From Mycogone perniciosa (taxonomy: Eukaryota > Ascomycota > Sordariomycetes > Hypocreales > Hypocreaceae), in the NCBI GenBank assembly GCA_025331125.1, contig JAOALB010000053.1, positions 124,001 through 188,000 on the forward strand: a DNA stretch of 64,000 nt. The letters run 5' to 3'. Position numbers and translations under genes: made by a program. The notes beneath the pieces are model-generated. The model was given only the letters and a program-made list of their open reading frames with translations, made no database searches and was not told the DNA's origin. This document shows, piece after piece, positions 1 to 9,008 of this stretch (the first letter of the stretch is position 1; each line of letters starts with the position of its first letter).

Positions 1-256
1 CGACCAAGGTCAGTGGAACACATCTCCACACACAAGTTGACATGGCAGAATTTAGTGATGCTAATTATATCTCAGGATGGAACAATTTCAGAAAGCCATC
101 CGGAAAGTCCGACAAGTACAGCGTATGCGTAAGCAGCGTGGCTATGCCTTTTCGCAGGCCGACGAGAGCCAGACGCGCGTGCTTCAGGCATACGACACGA
201 CAAAGCACCGAGGACGGTACGGAGAAATGGCAAGCTCAAGACCAATAGACAGGTAG
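1..256 (+). CDS. DRS2: Drs2-type phospholipid flippase (P4-ATPase), C-terminal end only
   Basis: This is the last part of a P4-ATPase that flips aminophospholipids across trans-Golgi/endosomal membranes. Only bases 1-8 of one exon, an intron (9-75, GTCAGT donor, CTCAG acceptor) and the last exon (76-256) are in the window. Splicing restores R-P-R followed by MEQFQKAIRKVRQVQRMRKQ, then RGYAFSQADESQ and YDTTKHRGRYGEMASS. Yeast Drs2 ends with the same kind of tail (a basic RMRxQRGFAFSQ segment followed by YDTT-x-RGxYGE), a regulatory region reported to bind the Gea2 Arf-GEF. The flippase core lies outside the window to the left. The ATG at 77 is internal, not a start. The identity rests on the tail alone, but that tail is distinctive. 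Confidence 0.85.
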
Positions 257-526
257 ATCCGGAGAAAGGGGAATTTTTCATGCGTGTCATCTGAATGGGA
301 AGCTTGGGGTGGAATGGTGGTTGGTGGTCATGTCATGATGGTTTTTGTGTATTATTTGTTTGTTTTTGGGCATGAAAAACCACGCAGGCAGGCAAGGGAA
401 GAAAGAAAAAATCTTGCGGGCTTGCTCTGGAGTTGGAACTGTGTGTTTTTGGGCATCGTGCTCTTTATCTGCTTGGGGAGGTAATGGTCCTTTTACGACA
501 AGAAGAACTTCAAGCCTATTATTACT
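257..526. other. Flippase 3' flank, no gene
   Basis: T-rich sequence following the flippase stop, probably its 3' UTR and terminator region. No coding signal is seen on either strand. Confidence 0.5.
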
Positions 527-658
527 TAACCTTGGCCTCCTCAGTTGCGAGCTGATTAATGATACCCACGATCTCGCCGTCCTTCAACTCGCATACAAAT
601 AGTGCTATCTGGCACAGTGATCTACCTATACGTAGGTGATGTGGTTGTCCGTCTATTT
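527..658 (-). pseudogene. Orphan coding tail, possibly NTF2/SnoaL-like (remnant)
   Basis: An open frame of about 43 codons on the minus strand ends in TAA at 527-529. It reads as real protein: DGQPHHLRIGRSLCQIALF then VCELKDGEIVGIINQL and ATEEAKVK. The amphipathic pattern with a hydrophobic strand, a DGxIV turn and a C-terminal helix recalls the last strands of NTF2/SnoaL-fold isomerases, but that assignment is weak. There is a stop (TAA) just upstream and no room for a full gene, because the terpene cyclase stop is at 702. It could be a truncated relic, or a last exon whose upstream exons are gone. It lies directly below the terpene cyclase, so it may be part of a decayed biosynthetic locus. 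Confidence 0.35.
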
Positions 659-701
659 ATCCTCATTGAGTACTATAATACGAATATAATAGTAGCATCA
701 T

Positions 702-1958
702 TCATTCAAATACTCGATACCGCGGTGCTGTGGCATGCCAGTAGCAACTTCCACCAACATACAGCTCGATTGCCTCCAAATACAGCAAGATTTCCCTGGA
801 CACCGGTTTCTTTAACCGTTCTTCCTTAAGCTTAGCAGCTCTTGACTCTTCCTGAACAATAACGCCAAGAAGCAGAGTCTTTGCTATCTCGTCAGTAGTT
901 TGGTGCTCCTTCATCAGAACTCTAACGCCGTTCCTTATCCGATCGGTTGGCTGATTCTTCTCAACGTTCCAACTGAAGTAATCGTTGGTCAAGCCCAACA
1001 CATTACCCATTGCAATGTCATATTCCCGGATGGATTCGTAGTCTTCGTCGCTGAGTGTCATGTCCATTCCCCAGCGAATAAAATAAGATGAGATCCTAAA
1101 CACTTTGCATTAGCATTGGACGTCGGTAGAATGGTAAGGGCTTACCAATATCCACAGTTCGCAATGCGATAGGGTATGTATTCCTCCATAAGACTGAAGT
1201 CATCTTCGCGATCGTCAAAGGTCTTTAGGTATGTGTTTAAAGTCTCAACCATCTTGGGGGCTTGGATGGGGTCCATATCAATCGCCTTTCGGAGCAGAGC
1301 TGCTAAAGTCTTCTGCCGCATATTTTGCAGCTCGATGTTCGATGGTTGTATATCAAGTCGGAGAACTTGACCGAGAATATCATGCTGTTTGCAGGCCTAC
1401 TGAAGAAGTTAATGGCCATTTGCATTTAGAAAAAATACAGGGAGAGAGCACTATTGTTACTCACAGCTGAATAGTCCAGCTCCTCTGTCACATCTGTTGT
1501 GAGATTTACGAGATAAGAAGGTATCCTCTTAACACATAATCACTATTGTTATATAAAAGGAACATACCATCGTGAATCCACATCACCTCAACAATCGCGG
1601 ATAACAAAACAAGCCTTTCGGGGTAAGCAGAACAGTGGCAAATAGCAAAAGGGTTGCCATAGGGATTCGAGTTCCTGATCTGTGCTCGACGCCATTCTCT
1701 TGTACCTTGCCCGCAAGCCTGGCTACCAATAGAGGCAAGCTCATTCTCAACGTCTTGAGCTCTTATGCTGATGCCTGCAGGGAAACGAGAGAAGAATTCG
1801 GCCACCTTGTGACTATCCACGGGTTGCCAGACTGACGGGATTAATGACACTCGCATTTCGAACTGAGTATTGCGAGAACTGGGGATGAGACTACCGTAGG
1901 ATTCATATGCATTCGAGGGTAAGTATTCGTGGCCTTTTATTCCAATATTCGTACTCAT
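702..1958 (-). CDS. Class I terpene cyclase, single domain
   Basis: Four exons on the minus strand (1958-1568, 1493-1465, 1396-1146, 1095-702) give 354 residues with every junction in phase. The first intron splits the metal-binding motif; splicing restores WIHDDVTEEL (D130, D131, E134). The second metal motif is intact as NDYFSWNVE (N261, S265, E269). EYIPYRIANCGYW and the C-terminal WHATAPRY fit the cyclase half of fungal bifunctional prenyltransferase/terpene synthases of the fusicoccadiene/ophiobolin type. These enzymes cyclise C20/C25 prenyl diphosphates; the product here cannot be told from sequence. The usual C-terminal prenyltransferase half is absent: the frame stops right after the cyclase C-terminus, and no FPP/GGPP synthase is seen nearby. 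The enzyme looks intact but would need a substrate from another locus. Neighbours are relics, suggesting a decayed cluster. Confidence 0.88.
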
Positions 1959-2259
1959 GGATCCAATGGCTGGATGTGGGGCAACATCGTATCCAGGGCA
2001 CTACTTGTTCCCTCCAAGTGACTGCTCTTTAACCTCCTCTACTCTTCCCTAGGGTCGCAGCCCCTCGCCCGATCCGTCTGCCCCAAAGAGGGTCTCTGAC
2101 AGGCTATCGTGGGATTGTATTCGCTGATATGAGCGGTTACGCCCGTTCTTGAAGCCAGTGACGGATGATCCACTGCGGACAGCTTGAGTAGCGTGGCTTT
2201 ACCACCAGTTAGGATCAGGGAATAGGGACATGTCGGACTCTTACACGACATGTTTCAGA

Positions 2260-3040
2260 GGTTGACTTTCTCCAACGTGGTTATGATCTCGACATCAGTC
2301 ACATTTGGTCGTGGATCCGCAGCTGAATGCATCGTCATTTCAGCCTTCATTGCAATGGGGTTCGATACACTGAATCCGTAACCTGGATTCGTCATAGCTA
2401 CATTCAGCCGTGTCTCTAATGTAGGTTACTCATCGACTTCGGCGCAATCATGGCGTGTATTTGCCTTTGACGTACAAGGATTGGAAGAGATTCAATATCG
2501 TATGTGGAAAAGGGAGGCGTGGAAAATGGAGGACTCACGATAGATGCTTTGAGAGTTGCGACCCTAGAACGCTGAAGGGTCCTAACAGCCCAAGCCAAAG
2601 GGCCAGAGGGGAATCCTGACCTTTTTCGTTGCTTTCGGACCATAGGTTAAGCCATGTATCTAGCGATATGAGAAAGAGCTCGGGTAAAATAAAAGGATAC
2701 TGCAGAGTCAGATCTGCGTACATGGCAAAGTTCTGAAGGTCTCATATTTAGAACATCAAGTACTGTCATCGGATTGCGCACATACAAAGCACGAGCAATT
2801 GTAATTCTACATGGGAGAAATGAGGTATCTTGAGTCATATATATAAGCTTCACATTCTCCATGATACAGACTGAGTAGACGAGCTAGCTCGATAGTATGG
2901 AGCAGCTTGGATAGGGGCAACAAAAAGCATCATGAATATTGATTCAATCAGCACCGTTTATCCCATAACCATTTTTGAATACCAGAATTAGGTCCGACAA
3001 TGAGTAGTATTAGAGTGCCTGCATTCGGGCAGGATCAAAC
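2260..3040 (-). pseudogene. Relic of an ABC-C (MRP-type) transporter
   Basis: Disconnected coding-like pieces occur on the minus strand in the order expected of an ABC-C transporter. First is LLIVGPNSGIQKWL near 2990, like a Walker A segment that has lost GKS. Next is IYMTQDTSFLP near 2835, like a Q-loop, then ITIARALYVRNPMTVLD near 2775, like the end of nucleotide-binding domain 1. Then TWLNLWSESNEKG near 2640 resembles the start of the second membrane domain, and VTDVEIITTLEKVNL near 2300 resembles the sDeeIi-aLekv segment of domain 2. Stops, frame changes and deletions separate them; the signature LSGGQ and both Walker B aspartates are missing. A further open frame at 2039-2251 (with GGKATLLKLS) may belong but does not align clearly. 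Presumably it once exported the product of the neighbouring cyclase locus; this is inference. Confidence 0.5.
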
Positions 3041-3086
3041 GCTCACATCTAGTCAACATCGGCCAAAGTGCAGCAGCCATGGCGGC

Positions 3087-3143
3087 GAGGCGTCGTGAGA
3101 TAGGGGTGGCTATCGGCTGCTGTTATATGTGCAAACCTACGTA
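3087..3143 (+). pseudogene. Fragment sharing a Cys-rich motif with the gene at 45571-46917
   Basis: This short plus-strand stretch encodes RREIGVAIGCCYMCKPT and then runs into a stop. The core AIGCCYMCK is identical to a segment near the C-terminus of the uncharacterised protein encoded at 45571-46917. The matching 28-29 nt differ at three positions, all C/T changes at third codon positions that leave the protein unchanged. No further homology is seen on either side. It is probably a relic of a related gene, though too short to be certain. Confidence 0.35.
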
Positions 3144-6100
3144 TTGTAATATATCATTGTAAGTATCAACTGGATAAGAGTCATCCGCGGTAATTAGAAT
3201 CGCCACTTGAGTGACTACCTTTTGCCATCACTGGTTATTCCAGCGTGGTGGCTCTGGGCCTGCTGGTACAATCATCCCAAACACCCTAACATCAATTCAG
3301 CAAGTGTTGAGACTAAGATAGCGATTTGATACTGGAAAAGGGCCGTATAGGAGAGAAAATGGGGCTTTGAGGGAGAAATCCTTGGAACATTATTTGAGAA
3401 TCGTGAGAGGCATATATATATATGCCTCAAGCTCAAGTAATACTACTCCGTACTACTGGTAGTGTTGGAGATGTGCCGAGCCGTGCTCATCGAGAAACAA
3501 AGGTCTCGGCCAAATGGTCCGAGGAAACGTTGGGTCTTGTCAGGCTTGTCAGGCTTGTCAACATGTCTTGCTTACTTGCCTTTTTTTCCCTTCCCTCTCC
3601 TGAGACTTGTTTGCTTTTTTTCTCCCCAAATTTCTTTTCTTTTGTGGTGGATACTCCCGATTTGTGATGGCTCCAAAAGTCACTGACATGGAAAAAAGGG
3701 TCCTGTTTGATTGCCAACTCAAAGGTGAAAATTTTCTTCAGCAAGGGATAGATGTGATCTTCTTACTAATGTACTCCGTATATATTAGTGCTCTGTATGC
3801 TAATCATGAAGATGTCCTGTTTTAATTTATACAAAGTATAATAAGGAACGCGATTGTTAGTACCATATACTAATGCTTAATGCTATGGAGTACGGAGTAC
3901 GAAGTACTATAGTAGTATTAGTACGTACATGATGCTGGGACTATGCATTCATACGGAGCCTTGTATCTATGGAGTGCGTCCGGATCGATCCCCATGCAGA
4001 TCCGTTTGTCCGTAGCCAACGGAGACCCGTCCGGCTGCGCACGATTGGGCCATTTGGGTTGCAATTCGCTGAGTACTATGTCTTGGAAAAAAAAGGATGG
4101 GAAATTCTGACAAATCCCCTCTCTAGTTTTGCCTACCATCTCTCTGAATGGGGCAGAGCATAACCAATGCATGAAACTCTCCAGCCAGGACAGATTCACA
4201 TCTCAGCAACGTGGAGCAATAGTTCACCGGTGCTATCGACGTGGCATTGGCCCGGCTCTTTCGTAGCAAACTACGAGTACTACTAGCTAGTTGAACCCCA
4301 TTCAAATGGCCGGGGACAAGCACGGATCAGGTTCCAACTGCGCTATCTTATGCATCTCTCAAGTATAGAGTTGTGGGGGTGGCGCTGAGGAAGAAGATTG
4401 AGGTGAACAAAGAGAAGGCATTACTTCGTACTGGTGATGAAAAAAAAAAAGCCATGGCCACCGCTTATTCCTCGTTTGTTCTTCCGCAATACCTACTCGT
4501 ACATGGTTGTCAAGTGCCCAATTATGAGAGACAAGTCTTTGCCTGATGGAGCAAGACGAGCAAGGTCGAGAACATGGGATCGGGATTCGGGACGCAGGAC
4601 AGAACAAAGTTGTCACTCAATGGCGGCGTGTGAAGTGTTGATTGGCAGATGCCCCGGCGGCCCTGGCTTCTTGCGTTGTGTTTCTCCATAGCCGCTCAGG
4701 GGCATTGCTGGACGGGAGAGTCGGAGACAAAAGACATGGACGTCTAACTGGCACCAGCCCCTGCGGAGTGGGACATGGACATGGGGTACTACTCCGTACC
4801 GGTCCCAGGAAACAGGCTACCTAGAGCAGGGTCACCTTTGCGGACGGAGAGTTTGTGGTTCTGGCGGTATGTCGTTTGTCGGGGACATGGGCGCACCTCG
4901 CCTGCTGTTGTTGATGGACGGCTGCTCTGTATGAGTACGGACTTCATAGCAGTACGTGTACGATGAATTAATGCTCACCAGGGCATTCCGCATTGTCTCT
5001 GCCTTGTACTCCGTAGTCCTCGAGATGTTGTACAGCCAGCCCGTCTGTCCATCTTTACACGACGGAGTTCGGGTCCTCGGCGTGATGGAATTGGACAATG
5101 GAGTCTGATCCGAAGCTTCTCCCCGGTCCTCAGGGAGAAAATTGGGGATATTCTTCTCCACAATCGAGGTCCAACAAGTCTTGTCGCTCAAATCTAGCCT
5201 CTCAAGTCTCCATCAATCCTTTGAGAGTGAAATTTTTTTGTGCGACGCCACTGTGCAAGCCTCTCGCTAGCTGAGCATGAGTTGGGCTTCTCCATTGTGA
5301 ATGGGCCAAAAGGGTGCATCTTTGCACACCTGGATGGGCCCTGAACGAACGAGTGGTGAGACGTGAAGCCGGACCGTGACATGAGGACAAAGCCGCCAGC
5401 CCGAGCCGCAGAGTGGATATTCTCCGCCAACCAGGTCTGAGGGAACAGGGAACAGGGAATAATAAGGGGAGAGCAGCGCTTGGGACAACAGCTCCTACTC
5501 CTACTCGTGAGGAAATGCCCTCAGAGAATCCGGGCGGGCGTTATTGTACGGAGAAGTACGGAGGAGTACTGCTTCGTTCGTTCGTACTCGTAGGGACGAT
5601 TCTGGGGCTGGAACAAGCTCAACCCCCACAAAGACTTCGCTCTGCTTTACGGAGTACTACTTGTACGTTGTGCTTTTCTTTGCTTGCTTTGGCTACTCAG
5701 TCACAGCAGCAGCAGAGACATTACGGAGGGCCAACGGCAGGGATGATGTTCCCAGAGTCGAGGACCCTGATTGTCTGCTGAGATGATGACGAGGCCAGAA
5801 AGGGTAAAAAAAAAATATAAAAAATATAAAAAAAGGCATCATGGACATCAGGGTCTTCATCGTCAGTGCCAAGACGCCTACGAGTACAAAATACTGCTAT
5901 GTAAAATTAGCTGATTAGCTAATGCCAACTCTCACATCAGAGTTGCGCAATAAGAGGCAAGAATTGGAAAAGTCTAGAAAAACAAGACAATTATTAACGG
6001 TGAATGACGTTTTGTGCCCAGGAAACGTGCTCGTTGGACTGGACACACTAGCAGGCGATTTTGCGTGAGAATTGTGCCATCCTCCAAGTACTCCATATCG

Positions 6101-6676
6101 TCAGCTGGGCCCATTCCTCCCGCTAGAGGACCACGTTGTGACGCGCCAACTCCACTGGCTGAGCAGCCGCCGTGTCATACGTCCCGAATAAATTTTCATT
6201 TTCATTTTTATGTTTATTTTACCATTCGTTTGTTCATTTTGCTAGCTGCTGGACGGCTAGAAAAGGGTAGCATTCTTCATGGCGCTTGTGTTATTAGCTT
6301 ATTAGTTTAGTTGGTTTGGGGTGGAGAAGTGTTTTGATCCTGAGACGATCGGCATACGGAGTACACAACTGCACAAATATCATATCATACGAGCACGAGG
6401 TTAGCACGGAGTACGGAGTAGTAGTACTAGTAGTACTCCGTACTAGTCGTACAAAGGCCAGCAAGGTACCTGATTCATGGCACTGGGTCCATATTACGCC
6501 ATTGTCAGGGGACGGAGGAGTACGAACGGAGTACCGTGTACTGCAGTGCATGAGGCTTGCACAACTTGGCCATGGTCCCAAAAGTTGCCCCCTTCCCTTA
6601 GCCTGGCCATGCACCGTGCAATAGACTTGTCACATTCACAACCAGCTGGGGCATGCAATGTGTGCTTTGTGTACGA

Positions 6677-6714
6677 ATGTATGTATGTATGTATGTATGT
6701 ACGAGTATGTATGT
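6677..6714. repeat. (ATGT)n microsatellite
   Basis: Six perfect ATGT units at 6677-6700, followed by an interruption and two more units. It is intergenic. Confidence 0.9.
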
Positions 6715-7602
6715 CCTCTTCACCTTGAATGCCTGGCAGAGATAATGCAGGCTGCTCGATTCCCACCGGTTGGGGTCCGTCCATAGCCTATCCTGGACTT
6801 ATTAATCTGGGAGACTCCCCGGATGCTGTGGCTTTTTGTTGTCTGAGCCGTTGCTTTTTCCCCTCCGCTCACTCGCCCTCTCTTGTTTCACACTGCAATT
6901 CGTTCGTTGGCAGTTCAATTCAAAAAGAAGCCAAGCCGCACCCCGCGAGGAACTCTTCTGTCGAGGCTTATTCCGTCCGTACCTATTGCAACATACAAGA
7001 CCAACTTTGGCTCGCCAAGCTCGTCACCCGCCCTCGAAATCACTTCAGCGTCTTTGCATCCGGGGCCCTTTGTTTATGTCATAGTTCAACTATAAATATA
7101 TATTTACCCATATATATTTTCAATCCTTCTCACCCTCTCTCACCCTCTCCCCGAGTTACGACATTGTGGAGCCGTTCTTCGTTGGTAAGGTGTGATCTCC
7201 GCCCGGGCCGAGCTAAGAGAGGAAAAAGGAAAGGAACAAAAAGACGACTTCCGATCCCACTGGAAACCAAAGCCGTCGACTCGTATCTCCGCTTTCGGCT
7301 GGTCCCTAATACCTATCAGTCAATCACAACACCAACAAGAGTCACACACACACGTCTCTTATATCAGACCCTATACACCTTGGCCTCCGACTGGCTGACT
7401 CTCACACCCTTCCATTTTCTGCGCCTCGAACATCAACACGTCCGAATTTGTCCAGGTGCAGCTTCGCCTCCTCCGGCAACACCAATACGGCATCCCGTGC
7501 CACTTACACGAAAGTCGACTTATCCCATCTCACCCGACTGCGAGACTTACCTTCCGCTTGGGGGCCCATCATCTGACCAACGAAGCTATATTTGGGTTTG
7601 GA

Positions 7603-7620
7603 TTTTTTTTTTTTTTTTTT
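7603..7620. repeat. Poly-T tract of 18
   Basis: Uninterrupted run of 18 T, about 480 bp upstream of the Ecl1-type start codon. Such tracts are common in fungal promoters, where they tend to exclude nucleosomes. Confidence 0.9.
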
Positions 7621-8098
7621 ACAAAAATCCACTTAAGGATATCGCGCTTGCGGCCTCGTTAACCGTCAACTGGACATCAAAACCCATCCTCTGACGAATC
7701 GATCTGCGCAACCCATTTACATCTGCCGAGCCCTGTCGATCATATTCGTGTGGCTCCTATTCCGTCTGCCTTTGGTGGCACAAGATCCAATATCTTTCCC
7801 TCTTGCGCACGTGGACGAACCTGGAAGCTTCTTTTCCGCCACGAATATTTAGCCGGACACCCAAACAATCTCTACTCCGTACTCGTACACAAACAACCAC
7901 AAACGCGCGTTTCTGTTAAACCACGTCTCTTCTTGGCCTCCAACGAGTGTCGATCCTGGTAGTTCACACCATCCTCTCAGAACTGCCAGGATAACACCTT
8001 ATCCATTCACCACGCAGCTCGGTGGCTCCATCCCTGCTGTCCAATCAGCAAATCTTTGAAGCAACTCTTCCGTCGTCGGTCTTGATCAGTCTGTCCAG

Positions 8099-9008
8099 AT
8101 GCATCACCAACGACGAAAGTCTGGCCCCGTCTCTGGCAACACTTCCATGACGGACGTGCGGAAAGCTGTAACTACAACAGACCCGACGAAATACAAACGA
8201 CCCGGCATGACGAGACGACACACTCCCTCAAACCCCCAGAAGCTGGGGCGAGCTCACCGGGAGCGGAATGAGATTTGGGATGACGACGAGGGCGAGAGCT
8301 TTCCCCAATTCTGGTATGCATCCTTTGGACATGAGTGCTTCAACCTTGTTTCTTTTCTTTCCTTGCTAACATGTTTCTAGCATGACGTGCGAGAAGCAAT
8401 TCTTCCCTCGTGACGAAAAGTATCTCTACTGCTCTGATGCGTACGTTTCTTGTCCTTGTGCGACCGATATAGTTGCTAACTTCATCAACAGTTGCCGTCG
8501 GACCGATCAAAACTCGTCATCGCACGCGGCGTCAATCCGGAGCTACACCAGCTCGAACTACAACTATCCCTACTACCCGACGGATAAGCCAGAGCCGCGG
8601 GACATCATCCCCCGAGCATCGCCCTCACGACCAAGCTCAATGCACTTCTGCAACTCTCCCCCAGCATCTCCAGACACCATGCTTAGCCAGCAACATCACA
8701 CATCAGCCATGTCTGCTCTGCGGTCCCTGAACGTGCGGCCACCGAGCCCTCCATCTCCCACGGGAAGCAGCGGCATCTGGCCCTTTGGTCGCAGCGCGGC
8801 AACGAGCCCCAGCAACTCGTACACGCGACCTTCTGCCAGCGGATTCTTCTCTTCCACCTATGACATGGGGTACGGTGGAGCCAGCGCCTCGACATATTCA
8901 CACGATGTCGGTTCCGGGGGTCTGGAACGGCCTCTGCCATCGCGACACCCAGGTGGATACTCGCGCCCAAAGAGCATCGAGCTCGTTACCCCCATGCTCT
9001 CTCGGTGA
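8099..9008 (+). CDS. Ecl1-type life-span regulatory factor (zinc-binding)
   Basis: Three exons (8099-8313, 8381-8440, 8492-9008) give 263 residues. Both introns have GTATGC/GTACGT donors and a TGCTAAC branch site. Splicing creates the Cys cluster FCMTCEKQFFPRDE...LYCSDACRRTD, with two CxxC-like pairs around residue 72-95; either intron retained would break it. This is the short zinc-binding module of the Ecl1/Ecl2/Ecl3 family, which in fission yeast extends chronological lifespan and responds to nutrient and zinc/sulfur starvation. The rest is low-complexity Ser/Pro/Tyr sequence with no other domain. The leader upstream is long and pyrimidine-rich, which suggests tight transcriptional control. 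Family assignment is good; the role in this fungus is inferred. Confidence 0.85.

Larger units (their letters stand above)
3144..8098. other. 5-kb gene-poor spacer and long Ecl1 leader
   Basis: No open frame here has protein-like composition on either strand. The stretch holds most of the exact TACTCCGTAC/TACGGAGTAC decamers (3444, 3891, 4790, 5648, 6355, 6434, 7873), an A-rich tract at 5807-5835, a 4-bp microsatellite at 6677-6714 and an 18-T run at 7603-7620. From about 6850 it becomes CT-rich, typical of fungal promoters and leaders, and probably serves the gene starting at 8099. Confidence 0.5.

Noticed and set aside
2039..2251. Minus-strand frame with GGKATLLKLS as a Walker A of ABC domain 2
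   Set aside because: It lies after the piece that should follow Walker A in the transporter, so the order is wrong; kept only as an uncertain part of the relic.
6729..7694. A 321-codon plus-strand open frame upstream of the Ecl1-type gene
   Set aside because: Low-complexity Ser/Pro/Thr/Arg composition, contains the poly-T tract translated as Phe, no motifs, and lies in a pyrimidine-rich promoter/leader where stops are rare by composition.
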